Below the pieces are notes generated by a model, which was not told the DNA's origin, searched no databases, and saw only the letters and a program-made list of their open reading frames with translations. Shown piece after piece: positions 17,923 through 25,905 of a stretch of DNA of 64,000 nucleotides. How positions within the stretch are numbered: position 1 is the first letter of the stretch; the number at the start of each line of letters is the position of its first letter. The DNA is from Pseudomonadota bacterium. Its GTDB lineage: Bacteria > Pseudomonadota > Gammaproteobacteria > Burkholderiales > Thiobacillaceae. The stretch lies in NCBI GenBank assembly GCA_021848725.1, contig JAJZTS010000002.1:62001-126000 (forward strand). Reading direction: 5' to 3'. The position numbers were made by a program, and so were the translations under genes.

Positions 17923-18992
17923 GCATACTCAATCGCTATCTGGCCACGCTGATCCTGGCCTCGGTCGGCCTGGCCCTGGCCGTATTGCTGCTGCTATTCA
18001 GCTTCTTCGATTTGCTGGAGGAAATGGGCTCGTTGGGGGAAGGCAATTACACGATGGTGAAGGCCTTGCTCTATGTGCTGTTGCGCCTGCCCGGCCGCAT
18101 TCACGAACTGATGCCGATCGCGGTCGTCATCGGCGCGCTGTTCGCGCTGGCACAACTGGCGGTCAATTCCGAATTCAGCGTGATGCGCAGCTCGGGCCTG
18201 TCGCCTCGGCAGCTGATCAAGCTGATGCTGGGGCTGGGTGCCTCTTTCGCCTTGGCCATCTTGCTGCTGGGCGAGCTGGTCACCCCGGCCGCCGAGCAAG
18301 CGGCCCAACAAATAAAATTGCGCACCACGAGCAAGATCGTCGCACAGGAATTCAAGAGCGGCCTGTGGGCCAAGGACGGCCGCAGCTTCGTCAATGCGCA
18401 GGAGGTCTTGCCGGATAGCACCTTGGTCGGCCTACAAGTATTCCAATTCGACCCGGACTTTCATTTGCAGTTGATCCAGACGGCCGAAACCGGAGTATGG
18501 TCCACCGCCGGCTATTGGAAACTAAATCAGGTCCAACGCACGCGGCTTTCTGCCGAAGGCACGACGATCGAACGCCTCCCCAGTCTGGATTGGCCTTCGA
18601 GCATCACGCCGGATTTGCTGTCGGTGCTGACCGTGGCACCCGACCGCATGGCTTTGCGGACGCTATATGCCTATATCGGCCACCTGAAAGAAAACCGGCA
18701 GAAAACCACGCGGTTCGAGATCGCACTCTGGGCCAAGATCGTCTATCCGCTGGCCGCCCCCATCATGCTGCTGCTCGCGCTGCCTTTCGCCTATATGCAG
18801 CCGCGCGGCACCGGCATCAGCGCTCGGGTCATGCTCGGCGTATTGATCGGCCTGACCTTCTATCTGCTCAACCGCCTGTCGGCCCATTTGGGCCTGCTCA
18901 ACGACTGGCCGCCCGCCCTCAGCGCCAGCCTGCCGGTCATCGTCTTTTCCGCCGTCGCCGTCGCCGGCCTATGGCTGGCCGAACGCCGTTAG
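17919..18992 (+). CDS. lptG: LPS export ABC transporter permease LptG
   Basis: Partner of LptF in lipopolysaccharide extraction; the ATPase LptB is not in this window. The 357 residues start MSILNRYLATLILASVGLALAVLL, and contain the loop region LMPIAVVIGALFALAQLAVNSEFSVMRSSGLSP (cytoplasmic coupling helix with VMRSSG), a periplasmic domain and a terminal set of helices. The ATG at 17919 overlaps the lptF stop (ATGA), so translation is coupled; an upstream open frame is an out-of-frame shadow of lptF. Confidence 0.95.
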   Translation: MSILNRYLATLILASVGLALAVLLLLFSFFDLLEEMGSLGEGNYTMVKALLYVLLRLPGRIHELMPIAVVIGALFALAQLAVNSEFSVMRSSGLSPRQLIKLMLGLGASFALAILLLGELVTPAAEQAAQQIKLRTTSKIVAQEFKSGLWAKDGRSFVNAQEVLPDSTLVGLQVFQFDPDFHLQLIQTAETGVWSTAGYWKLNQVQRTRLSAEGTTIERLPSLDWPSSITPDLLSVLTVAPDRMALRTLYAYIGHLKENRQKTTRFEIALWAKIVYPLAAPIMLLLALPFAYMQPRGTGISARVMLGVLIGLTFYLLNRLSAHLGLLNDWPPALSASLPVIVFSAVAVAGLWLAERR

Positions 18993-19411
18993 CGCGCCAC
19001 GATCAGGCGCGTGCCCAGCAGCCGGTCATGCAAAAACTGGCGGTCGCGATCGAACAGGGCCCAGAACAAGCCGAGACCGAACAGCAGGCAGCCGGCTGCG
19101 GCCAAGACATAACGCGACCAGGCCAAACCATAGCCCAATGTGCCGCCCTCTTGCGTGACCAAGCGCAAACGCCAGGTCTTCATCGGCAGGGTTTGCCCGC
19201 CGTGAGTCCAGAACCAAACGAAATATGCCCCCCCCAGCATCAATAAGTAGAGCTGGAACAGCGGGCGAATCCAAACCGGATCGAGTGCCTGGGTCAGACC
19301 AACGAAGGGAAACCCCGCAGCAAGCCAAAGCGCAAGCAGGATCAACAGTTCATACAACAGGCAGACCAGCCGCCTCGAGAAAGATGGCGTTTCGGACACG
19401 ATCGGAGACAT
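18989..19411 (-). CDS. RDD family membrane protein
   Basis: A 140-residue protein with the RDD signature (RRLVCLLYELLILLALW) and three or four hydrophobic helices; function unknown, possibly transport-related. It is the last gene of the sigma factor-DUF3619-DUF3106-RDD run, a gene order seen in many betaproteobacteria, about 40 bases after the DUF3106 gene. It converges on lptG with a four-base overlap of the stops. Confidence 0.85.
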   Translation of the reverse strand: MSPIVSETPSFSRRLVCLLYELLILLALWLAAGFPFVGLTQALDPVWIRPLFQLYLLMLGGAYFVWFWTHGGQTLPMKTWRLRLVTQEGGTLGYGLAWSRYVLAAAGCLLFGLGLFWALFDRDRQFLHDRLLGTRLIVAR

Positions 19412-19451
19412 TGCCGGGAAACCGGCTTGGCAATAAACGAAGGGGGCGATT

Positions 19452-19859
19452 TTACGGCGTTTCGGGCGGTTCTGGTTCGGGCGCGTCTTCCGATTGGATA
19501 TGCGCCCAGCGCTGCTTGACCTGCGCCTGCTTCTGCGTCGGCAGTTCGATCAACTTCTTGTAGTTCTGCCGTGCCAGCAGGCGTTGTTCAGGCGTCATCT
19601 GAACCCATGCACGCAGACGAGTCTGCATCCGTTGCCGCTGGGTCGCGCTCAACTTACCGTAACTTCTGGCCACTTTCAGCAGCCGGGTCTGCTGCCTGGG
19701 CGGGAAGTTGTTCCAGTCCTCCGCCACCGGGGCCAGCGCCTGCTGCTGCTCCGCGGTCAATTCACTCCAAAAACGGAATGCGTACTGCTCCGCGGCAGCG
19801 GCCGGCTGTGCCAGGACCAGCACCCCCAACAGGATTATTGCTCGTGCGCATTGAGCCAT
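19452..19859 (-). CDS. DUF3106 exported protein
   Basis: A 135-residue protein with a signal peptide (MAQCARAIILLGVLVLAQPAAAA) and a charged helical body with repeated Trp-containing modules (WSELTAEQQQALAP, WNNFPPRQQTRLL, WVQMTPEQRLLAR). These resemble the periplasmic, CpxP/LTXXQ-like helical repeats of DUF3106. It overlaps the end of the DUF3619 gene by 25 bases. A periplasmic stress-sensing partner of the sigma factor two genes upstream is a reasonable inference, not shown. Confidence 0.8.
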   Translation of the reverse strand: MAQCARAIILLGVLVLAQPAAAAEQYAFRFWSELTAEQQQALAPVAEDWNNFPPRQQTRLLKVARSYGKLSATQRQRMQTRLRAWVQMTPEQRLLARQNYKKLIELPTQKQAQVKQRWAHIQSEDAPEPEPPETP

Positions 19860-20194
19860 GAGCCCATATCCCCATGAATGTAGGCCTGCGGCGGCAGGTC
19901 GTCGGTCAGGAGCCGGATATCCAGATCCGCGGCATCCTGGTCATTCAACATCTGGTAGCCCACCATGCCGAGCAATACGGCCACCAACAGCAACGCCCAG
20001 AACATCCTGCTGTGGTGATGGGCCCAATCGAGCACCGCCACCCAGGCATGCGGGCTACCGGCATCGCGTTGCCGACGACCGGCCAACGCCCGGCGCCGGC
20101 CAGCCCGCAAGGCTTCGACGGTAGGCGACGCAAGCCGGCCGGCGCCCTCGTCGAGCGCCCCGGTAACCTTGGCGATGAACTCCTGCTCGTTCAC
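19835..20194 (-). CDS. DUF3619 membrane protein, candidate anti-sigma factor
   Basis: A 119-residue protein with a cytosolic N-terminal part (MNEQEFIAKVTGALDEGAGRL), one membrane helix (about 66-84, FWALLLVAVLLGMVGYQML) and a short periplasmic tail. Topology and size mimic RseA-type anti-sigma factors. The GTG start lies inside a GTGA overlap with the sigma factor stop, so the two are translationally coupled. Anti-sigma function is inferred from this context; the family has no established role that I know. Confidence 0.8.
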   Translation of the reverse strand: MNEQEFIAKVTGALDEGAGRLASPTVEALRAGRRRALAGRRQRDAGSPHAWVAVLDWAHHHSRMFWALLLVAVLLGMVGYQMLNDQDAADLDIRLLTDDLPPQAYIHGDMGSWLNAHEQ

Positions 20195-20757
20195 AAGCGA
20201 ATGCCCTTTTCTTTCAACTTGGCCGACAACGCATTCACTGCCCGAAAGCAGTGGGTTTTGACGCTCCCCTCGGAACACCCCATCACTTTGGCCGTCTCGG
20301 CGATATCCATCTCTTCCCAGTAACGCAGCAGGAAGGCCTGCCGTTGACGCGGCGGCAATTCGGCCAGGGCCTGTTCGATGACAGCCAAATGCTGGCTGGA
20401 CTCGGCCATGCCGGCCGGGTCGGCCCCAAGACGGGTATCGACGGCCCCGGGCAGGGCCTCCAGACTGTCGCCGGCCTCCTCGTCATCGCCCCCTTTGAAC
20501 GGAGACAACAGGGTCGTCCAGAAGTTTCTGACCTTGGCCCGCCGAAAATGGTCGGTAATGGCGTTCTGCAGGATGCGCTGGAAGATCAGCGGCAACTCAT
20601 TGGCCGGGCGTTCACCGTAGCGTTCGCACAGCTTCAGCATCGCGTTTTGCACCACATCCAGGGCCGAATGGTGGTCTTGCAGGGCCAACAAGGCACTTTT
20701 ATAGGCCCGCCGCTCCACCGCCGCCAGAAATTCGTCCAGTTCTTTTGCCGAAGCCAA
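20191..20757 (-). CDS. ECF-like RNA polymerase sigma factor
   Basis: A 188-residue sigma-70 family member. Region 2 includes DHHSALDVVQNAMLKL and FQRILQNAITDHFRRAKVRNFW; region 4 includes LPPRQRQAFLLRYWEEMDIAETAKVMGCSEGSVKTHCFRAVNAL. It heads the sigma-DUF3619-DUF3106-RDD cluster, consistent with a cell-envelope-responsive ECF system distinct from rpoE at 12.1-12.7 kb. The linker is somewhat long and acidic (GGDDEEAGDSLEAL). Its regulon cannot be read from the window, and no obvious matching autoregulatory promoter was identified. Confidence 0.9.
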   Translation of the reverse strand: MASAKELDEFLAAVERRAYKSALLALQDHHSALDVVQNAMLKLCERYGERPANELPLIFQRILQNAITDHFRRAKVRNFWTTLLSPFKGGDDEEAGDSLEALPGAVDTRLGADPAGMAESSQHLAVIEQALAELPPRQRQAFLLRYWEEMDIAETAKVMGCSEGSVKTHCFRAVNALSAKLKEKGIRL

Positions 20758-20826
20758 GGGTGTCCCGGAAAATAGAAATCCGCCGCACTATACCAACAAG
20801 CTTTTGTACTCACAGCGAAATTCGCA

Positions 20827-20855
20827 TTGCATTATCCGTCAAGGCTGGATAAAAT
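20827..20855 (+). promoter_or_regulatory. Candidate sigma-70 promoter for rplU-rpmA
   Basis: TTGCAT (20827-20832) and TAAAAT (20850-20855) are separated by exactly 17 bases and lie 40 bases before the rplU start. The -10 matches consensus at five of six positions; the -35 is moderate. Confidence 0.5.
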
Positions 20856-20894
20856 CTCGCCCTTTCTGCAACAACCCGAGCGTTGGAGCCCACC

Positions 20895-21206
20895 ATGTAT
20901 GCGGTTATCAAAACCGGCGGCAAGCAGTACAAAGTCTCTGCCGGCGGCAAACTGAAAGTTGAGAGCCTGCCCGTCGAAGTCGGCGGCGCGGTCGAGATCA
21001 AGGACGTCCTGATGGTCGCCGACGGCGACAACGTCAAGATCGGCGCGCCCTTCGTGGCCGGCGCCAGCGTCAAGGCCACCGTGGTTTCCCACGGCCGTGG
21101 CGACAAGGTCATGATCTTCAAGATGCGTCGTCGTAAGCACTATCGCAAGACGCAAGGTCATCGCCAGAACTACACGGAACTGCGCATCGAAGGCATTTCC
21201 GCCTAA
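20895..21206 (+). CDS. rplU: 50S ribosomal protein L21
   Basis: L21 is a 23S rRNA-binding protein of the large subunit. The 103 residues ([20 protein letters not shown] to [13 protein letters not shown]) match the family end to end, including the basic segment [15 protein letters not shown]. The ATG at 20895 is chosen over an in-frame codon four positions upstream. It is first in rplU-rpmA, followed by obgE, the near-universal bacterial order. Confidence 0.98.
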   Translation: MYAVIKTGGKQYKVSAGGKLKVESLPVEVGGAVEIKDVLMVADGDNVKIGAPFVAGASVKATVVSHGRGDKVMIFKMRRRKHYRKTQGHRQNYTELRIEGISA

Positions 21207-21223
21207 TCAGGAGCTAATAGACC

Positions 21224-21487
21224 ATGGCACACAAAAAGGCAGGCGGCAGCTCACGTAACGGCCGCGACTCCAATCCGAAGATGCTGGGCGTCAAGCGCTA
21301 CGGCGGCCAGTTCGTGCCCGCGGGCAACATCCTGGTCCGTCAGCGTGGCACCCAGTTCCACCCCGGCACCAACGTCGGCCTGGGCAAGGACTTCACCTTG
21401 TTCGCGCTGGTCGACGGCGTGGTCGAATACACCGTGAAGGGTGCCAGCAAGCGCCGCACGGTCAACGTGATTCCGGTGCAGGCCTAA
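21224..21487 (+). CDS. rpmA: 50S ribosomal protein L27
   Basis: L27 sits at the peptidyl-transferase centre. The 87 residues start [19 protein letters not shown], the conserved N-terminal tail that reaches the P site, and include [17 protein letters not shown]. There is no Firmicutes-type cleavable extension. It lies 17 bases after rplU and is followed by a strong intrinsic terminator. Confidence 0.98.
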   Translation: MAHKKAGGSSRNGRDSNPKMLGVKRYGGQFVPAGNILVRQRGTQFHPGTNVGLGKDFTLFALVDGVVEYTVKGASKRRTVNVIPVQA

Positions 21488-21522
21488 GCCGCGACCGAAT
21501 CCGCCACGGTTGGATTCGCAGT

Positions 21523-21549
21523 GGCCCTATCCTCGGATAGGGCCTTTTT
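21523..21549 (+). terminator. Intrinsic terminator after rpmA
   Basis: A perfect 10-bp stem (GGCCCTATCC/GGATAGGGCC) with a two-base loop is followed by TTTTT. It lies 35 bases after rpmA and 19 bases before obgE, so it should separate ribosomal-protein transcription from much of obgE-proB. Confidence 0.9.
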
Positions 21550-21567
21550 GTTTGTGGGGCACACGCC

Positions 21568-22650
21568 ATGAAGTTCATCGACGAAGCGACCATCGAAGTC
21601 ATCGCCGGCAAGGGCGGCAACGGCTCGGCCTCGATGCGACGTGAGAAGTTCGTGCCCAAGGGCGGACCCGATGGCGGCGACGGCGGCAAGGGCGGCAGCA
21701 TCTACGCCGTGGCCGACCGCAACCTCAACACCCTGGTCGAGTTCCGCTACACCCGCATGTACCGGGCACAGAACGGCGAGAACGGCCGCGGCTCCGACTG
21801 CTACGGCAAGGGCGGCGACGATCTGATCCTGCGCGTGCCGGTCGGCACCCTGTTCCACGACGCCGACACCGGCGAGCTCATCGCCGACCTGGCCAGCGAC
21901 GGCCAGCAGGCCCTAATTGCCAAGGGCGGCAAGGGCGGCCTGGGCAACCTGCACTTCAAATCCAGCACCAACCGGGCGCCGCGCCAGTTCACCCATGGCG
22001 AGACCGGCGAGGAAAAACGTCTGCGCCTGGAACTGAAGGTGCTGGCCGATGTCGGCCTGCTCGGCATGCCCAACGCCGGCAAGTCCACCTTCATCCGGTC
22101 GGTCTCCGCCGCCAAGCCCAAGGTCGCCGACTACCCCTTCACCACCCTGCACCCCAACCTAGGCGTGGTCCGGGTGGACGCCAACCGCAGCTTCGTCATC
22201 GCCGACATCCCCGGCCTGATCGAAGGCGCGGCCGAGGGCGCCGGCCTGGGCCACCAGTTCCTGCGCCACCTGGCCCGCACCCGCTTGCTGCTGCACATTG
22301 TCGACCTCGCGCCGTTCGACCCGGAGACCGATCCGGTGCACGAGGCGCGCGCCATCGTCGAGGAGTTGCGCAAGTACGATGCCGGGCTCTATGCCAAGCC
22401 CCGCTGGCTGGTGCTGAACAAGACCGACCTCATCCCGGATGAGGAGCGGCCGGCTAAAATCCAGGCCTTCATCCAGGACTACGGCTGGCAGGGTCCCGTG
22501 TTCGCCATCTCGGCGATCAGCGGCGAGGGCTGCCAGCCTTTGATCTACGCCATCATGGATCACATCGAACAGACCCGCGCCCAGGAAGCCGCAGCGGCCG
22601 AGAGCGAGGCCGCCAAACCGGCCGCCCCCGAGCAGGAGGGCGAGCAATGA
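21568..22650 (+). CDS. obgE: Obg family GTPase ObgE/CgtA
   Basis: ObgE is a ribosome-associated GTPase for 50S maturation, also tied to the stringent response. The N-terminal glycine-rich Obg fold ([20 protein letters not shown] and later [10 protein letters not shown]) covers about residues 1-157; the GTPase domain has [19 protein letters not shown] and NKTD. The C-terminal tail is acidic and Ala/Glu-rich, as in many proteobacterial homologues. The stop overlaps the proB start by four bases. Confidence 0.97.
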   Translation: MKFIDEATIEVIAGKGGNGSASMRREKFVPKGGPDGGDGGKGGSIYAVADRNLNTLVEFRYTRMYRAQNGENGRGSDCYGKGGDDLILRVPVGTLFHDADTGELIADLASDGQQALIAKGGKGGLGNLHFKSSTNRAPRQFTHGETGEEKRLRLELKVLADVGLLGMPNAGKSTFIRSVSAAKPKVADYPFTTLHPNLGVVRVDANRSFVIADIPGLIEGAAEGAGLGHQFLRHLARTRLLLHIVDLAPFDPETDPVHEARAIVEELRKYDAGLYAKPRWLVLNKTDLIPDEERPAKIQAFIQDYGWQGPVFAISAISGEGCQPLIYAIMDHIEQTRAQEAAAAESEAAKPAAPEQEGEQ

Positions 22651-23762
22651 CTGCCGTCGCCGCCGCCAAACGCCTGGTGGTCAAGGTCGGCAGCAGCCTG
22701 GTCACCAACGACGGCCGCGGCCTCGACCACGAGCGCCTCGGCCTGTGGTCGGCCCAGATCGCGCGGCTGGTAGAAATGGGCAAGGAAGTGGTGCTGGTCT
22801 CCAGCGGCGCCATCGCCGAGGGCATGCAGCGCCTGGGTTGGACTAAGCGCCCCCAGGCCATGCACGAGCTGCAGGCCGCCGCCGCGGTCGGCCAGATGGG
22901 CCTGATCGAGGCCTACGAGCGCAGCTTCCGCGGCCACCGCTTGCGCACCGCGCAGATCCTACTCACCCACGCCGACCTGGCCGACCGCGAGCGCTACCTC
23001 AACGCCCGCTCCACCCTGCGCACCCTGCTCGAACTCAAGGTCATCCCCATCATCAACGAGAACGATACCGTGGTGACCGAGGAGATCAAGTTCGGCGACA
23101 ACGATACTTTGGGCGCCCTGGTCGCCAATCTCATTGAAGCCGACGCCCTGATCATCCTCACCGACCAGAGCGGCCTCTACACCGCCGACCCGCGCAAGGA
23201 CCCCAGCGCGCAACTGCTGGCCGAAGTCAGCGCGGGCGACGCCGCACTCGAGGCCATGGCCGGCGGCGCCGGCAGCAGCCTCGGCCGCGGCGGCATGCTG
23301 ACCAAGGTGCTCGCCGCCAAGCGCGCCGCCCGCAGCGGCGCCCACACCGTCATCGCCAGCGGCCGCGAGACCGACGTGCTCAGCCGCCTGGCCCAGGGCG
23401 AGGCCATCGGCACCCAGTTCACCGCCGTGCGCGAACCCATCGCCGCCCGCCGGCAGTGGCTGGCCGACCACCTGCAAGTGCGCGGCAAGCTGAAGCTGGA
23501 CGAAGGCGCCACCCGCGCCCTGACCGAACAAGGCAAGAGCCTCTTGCCCATCGGCGTCACCGAGGTCATCGGCGACTTCCAGCGCGGTGAAGTCGTCGCC
23601 TGCCTCGGCGCCGACGGCCGCGACATTGCGCGCGGTCTGGTCAATTATTCGGCCGAAGAGGCCCGCAAGATCGCACGCAAGGCCACCTCGGAGATCGAGG
23701 CCACGCTGGGTTATCTCGACGAGCCGGAATTGATACATAGGGATAATTTGGCACTTCTCTGA
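22647..23762 (+). CDS. proB: Glutamate 5-kinase
   Basis: ProB phosphorylates glutamate to gamma-glutamyl phosphate, the first and feedback-controlled step of proline synthesis. The 371-residue protein has the amino-acid-kinase domain ([45 protein letters not shown]) and a C-terminal PUA domain (about 275-371), as in long ProB proteins. It is translationally coupled to obgE; proA is not nearby. Confidence 0.97.
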   Translation: MTAVAAAKRLVVKVGSSLVTNDGRGLDHERLGLWSAQIARLVEMGKEVVLVSSGAIAEGMQRLGWTKRPQAMHELQAAAAVGQMGLIEAYERSFRGHRLRTAQILLTHADLADRERYLNARSTLRTLLELKVIPIINENDTVVTEEIKFGDNDTLGALVANLIEADALIILTDQSGLYTADPRKDPSAQLLAEVSAGDAALEAMAGGAGSSLGRGGMLTKVLAAKRAARSGAHTVIASGRETDVLSRLAQGEAIGTQFTAVREPIAARRQWLADHLQVRGKLKLDEGATRALTEQGKSLLPIGVTEVIGDFQRGEVVACLGADGRDIARGLVNYSAEEARKIARKATSEIEATLGYLDEPELIHRDNLALL

Positions 23763-23769
23763 ACTGCCA

Positions 23770-23839
23770 AATTACAGTGAATACTCATATCGGCGTAGCC
23801 GATGTGATGACGGAACTACAATCCGGCCTTGCTGTAATT
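23770..23839. repeat. Nested inverted repeats in the convergent proB / Y-polymerase gap
   Basis: AATTACAG (23770-23777) pairs with CTGTAATT (23832-23839). Between them a shorter hairpin, ATCGGC-GTA-GCCGAT (23789-23803), can form. There is no T-tract, so this may be a rho-dependent or structural transcript end shared by the two convergent genes. Confidence 0.35.
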
Positions 23840-23863
23840 CAGCGAGGCATTTCATGCTGCCCC

Positions 23864-25117
23864 CTACACCGCCTGCAACCACCCTGCCCCCACCTCTTTC
23901 GCATCCACCTCCAGCCGGACATCCGGCACGTGAGTGAATGAGATGCGCATCGGCGCTTCCTCGGTGGCCATGAAAGCGCCGCCGAAGTAGATGGCGTCGT
24001 TGCCATAGCGGGCCTTGAGCTGATCGAGGGCATGGTCCAGACCCGGCGTGCGGGTGCCATCGGGAAACAGCGACAGCGTGGCCTGGCCCTCCTCGCTCAG
24101 GTCGAGCAAGGTGACACTCACTTTGACCGGCTCGCGCCGAGGTGGCCGCGCGGCCCAGAGCGCAGAGAGCACGCGCAGGAAGGGCAGGGTGTCCTGCATG
24201 GGTTGGAAGCGCGCCTCGCGCTGCCAGGGATGGTGGTTGCGATAGTCGATCTGGATGCTCAGGCGCGCGGCTTGAAAGCCGGAGGCGCGCAGCCGCGCCG
24301 CCGCCTTCTGGGTGAGCTTGGACAGCACCGAGAAGGCACCGGTGCCGGTGCGCAGATGCGGCGCCAGCACATGCGAATGGCCCAGGCTGGAACGCTGTGT
24401 CGCCTGGACCGGCAGGTCGACCCCGCGCAGCCGGTCGTACATGCGCTCGCCTTCCACCCCGCCCCAGACCCGGCGCAGGTCCTCACGGCTGGCGCGGCAC
24501 AGCGCCTCGACGCTGGCGATGCCGTAGCGTTCCAGCCGAGCAAGCATGGCCCGGCCGATGCCGTTGAGGTCGACTAATTTCAGTCGATACAGCGCAGCCG
24601 GCAGATCGCTTTCATGCAGCACGGTGAGACCGTCCGGCTTCTGCATGTTCGATGCGGTCTTGGCCAGAAAGCGGTTGGGGCCGATGCCGATGGAACAGGT
24701 GAGGCACTCGCCCACTTCCTCGCGAATCTTCGCCTTCACCTCGTGCGCCAACTCACGCGCCACGGCCTCCTGCTGCCAGCTGCCGGTGAGATCGCACATC
24801 ACTTCGTCGATGGATAGCACTTCTGAAATGGCGATGACGCTGTCGACCACGTCGATCAGACGATGATGCATCTCGACATAGACCCGCGGCCTAGCTTGGA
24901 CGAAGATCATGTCCGGGCAAAGTTTGCGGGCATCGATGACGCTGGTGCCGGTTTTCACCCCAAACCGTTTGGCCTCATAGCTCGCCGCGATGCAGCAAGT
25001 AGTCTCGGCCATGACCGGCAGGACGCCCACCGGCCGGCCGCGCAGCTCCGGCCGCAGCTGTTGTTCCACCGAGGCGAAATAGGAATTGAAGTCGAGCAGA
25101 AGGGCACGCAGGGTCAT
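23864..25117 (-). CDS. Y-family (translesion) DNA polymerase, DinB-like
   Basis: A 417-residue Y-family polymerase that would copy past damaged bases. Catalytic acids are visible: D9 in LLLDFNSYFASVEQ and D104-E105 in LSIDEVMCDL. YEAKRFGVKTG and the helix-hairpin-helix region LNGIGRAMLARLERYGI follow, then a little-finger-like C-terminal region. It lacks a C-terminal PCNA-clamp-type Zn finger and has no imuA, dnaE2 or umuD neighbour. The start at 25117 is chosen because upstream frame sequence contains two GAAC-N4-GTTC palindromes that look like operator sites. Assignment to DinB versus UmuC/ImuB subgroups is uncertain. Confidence 0.85.
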   Translation of the reverse strand: MTLRALLLDFNSYFASVEQQLRPELRGRPVGVLPVMAETTCCIAASYEAKRFGVKTGTSVIDARKLCPDMIFVQARPRVYVEMHHRLIDVVDSVIAISEVLSIDEVMCDLTGSWQQEAVARELAHEVKAKIREEVGECLTCSIGIGPNRFLAKTASNMQKPDGLTVLHESDLPAALYRLKLVDLNGIGRAMLARLERYGIASVEALCRASREDLRRVWGGVEGERMYDRLRGVDLPVQATQRSSLGHSHVLAPHLRTGTGAFSVLSKLTQKAAARLRASGFQAARLSIQIDYRNHHPWQREARFQPMQDTLPFLRVLSALWAARPPRREPVKVSVTLLDLSEEGQATLSLFPDGTRTPGLDHALDQLKARYGNDAIYFGGAFMATEEAPMRISFTHVPDVRLEVDAKEVGAGWLQAV

Positions 25118-25125
25118 GGCGAATC

Positions 25126-25164
25126 GAACGTTCGTTCTAAAACCACAGCATAGAACGAACGTTC
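25126..25164 (-). promoter_or_regulatory. Paired GAAC-N4-GTTC palindromes before the Y-family polymerase
   Basis: Two boxes match GAAC-N4-GTTC: 25126-25137 and 25153-25164, centres 27 bp apart, and they are reverse complements of each other over 13 bases. They start 9 bp upstream of the polymerase ATG. GAACNNNNGTTC is the LexA (Cheo/SOS) box of Gram-positive bacteria; proteobacterial LexA sites usually differ, but LexA variants exist. A damage-response repressor site is inferred. Confidence 0.55.
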
Positions 25165-25198
25165 TTTCGTGGCAAGCCGGACCCGAAATATTGGGCGT

Positions 25199-25218
25199 GG
25201 ATAGGTTTAAACCTATCC
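25199..25218. promoter_or_regulatory. Perfect 20-bp palindrome, likely operator
   Basis: GGATAGGTTTAAACCTATCC is a perfect palindrome with no loop, midway between the divergent Y-polymerase and the ABM-like gene. There is no adjacent T-run and it lies upstream of both genes, so a dimeric regulator site is more likely than a terminator. The regulator is unknown. Confidence 0.5.
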
Positions 25219-25274
25219 GAATACAAAGAGATGCCCAATTGATAAAAATTGCATATGCATGCATAAAAAATTCA

Positions 25275-25307
25275 TTGACATTACCTTACTAAATTACTAA
25301 GGTAATG
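25275..25307 (+). promoter_or_regulatory. Candidate promoter with overlapping 10-bp inverted repeat
   Basis: A consensus -35 TTGACA (25275-25280) is followed after 17 bases by TAAGGT (25298-25303, a weak -10). The spacer and -10 are covered by a perfect inverted repeat, CATTACCTTA (25279-25288) and TAAGGTAATG (25298-25307), with a nine-base spacer. Binding of a dimer here should block polymerase, so this reads as a repressed promoter for the gene at 25380. Confidence 0.5.
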
Positions 25308-25379
25308 ATCATGCGCGCGGGCCGCGCTTAATTTTGGCTAGATTTATTAGCTTTTGCTAATTTACTTAAGGACATCATC

Positions 25380-25832
25380 ATGGCCCTGATCAACGGCTTC
25401 AACTCCGACGGCGTCGTCACCATCAATCGCGTCATCCTGCGCCCCGAATACAGCGTGGACGACCTGGAAGAACGCGTCGCCACCCTGTGCGAGAACGTCA
25501 AGACCTATCACTCCGACACCGGCTTTGTCGGCGGTTTCGTCTGCCTGAACAGCGGCGCCGTTTCCAACGAAGGCTCCACCATCGGTCAGGCGGTGGAAAG
25601 CCCGATGAAGGGCAAAGAGGCGCTGATCGTGACCTTCTGGCAGAGCTTCGAACAGCACGAGGCCTCGCACCGCTCCGAGACCTTCCAGCCCCTGTTCCAG
25701 CAAGTGCTGGCGCTGTGCCAAAACGGCAACGAAGAGATCGCCTATTCCATGCTGTGGTCGGGCAAGGCCTACAGCCCTGAGGAAGCGAAGGAAGCCCAGG
25801 CAGCGAAGGCGAAGTACGCCCAAGCCGCCTAA
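25380..25832 (+). CDS. Small soluble protein with ABM-like (dimeric alpha/beta-barrel) features
   Basis: Not recognised at family level. The 150-residue protein has the strand-helix-strand order of antibiotic-biosynthesis-monooxygenase-like folds: VVTINRVILRP, helix DLEERVATLCENVK, then GFVGGFVCLN, EALIVTFWQSFEQHEASHRSETFQPLF and EEIAYSMLWSG. The HxxSxxF segment recalls ABM proteins. The C-terminus is an Ala/Lys/Glu-rich helix. There is no signal peptide, so it is cytosolic. An AAGGA site, a palindrome-covered promoter upstream and a strong terminator downstream mark a monocistronic, probably highly and conditionally expressed gene. Heme or quinone chemistry would be speculation. Confidence 0.75.
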   Translation: MALINGFNSDGVVTINRVILRPEYSVDDLEERVATLCENVKTYHSDTGFVGGFVCLNSGAVSNEGSTIGQAVESPMKGKEALIVTFWQSFEQHEASHRSETFQPLFQQVLALCQNGNEEIAYSMLWSGKAYSPEEAKEAQAAKAKYAQAA

Positions 25833-25844
25833 GCTGACACCCCA

Positions 25845-25878
25845 AACAGAAAAGGCCGCATCGGCGGCCTTTTCTGTT
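25845..25878. terminator. Strong bidirectional terminator
   Basis: A perfect 15-bp stem with a four-base loop: AACAGAAAAGGCCGC pairs with GCGGCCTTTTCTGTT. The right arm supplies TTTT within the stem for the + strand, and AGAAAA gives the equivalent for the minus strand. It separates the ABM-like gene from the convergent SafE-type gene. Confidence 0.85.
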
Positions 25879-25905
25879 GTTCCACGAACCCCATACCGCG
25901 CAACA

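Noticed and set aside
25238..25253. FNR-type site TTGATAAAAATTGC before the ABM-like gene
   Set aside because: Only the left half fits TTGAT-N4-ATCAA; the right half matches two of five positions.
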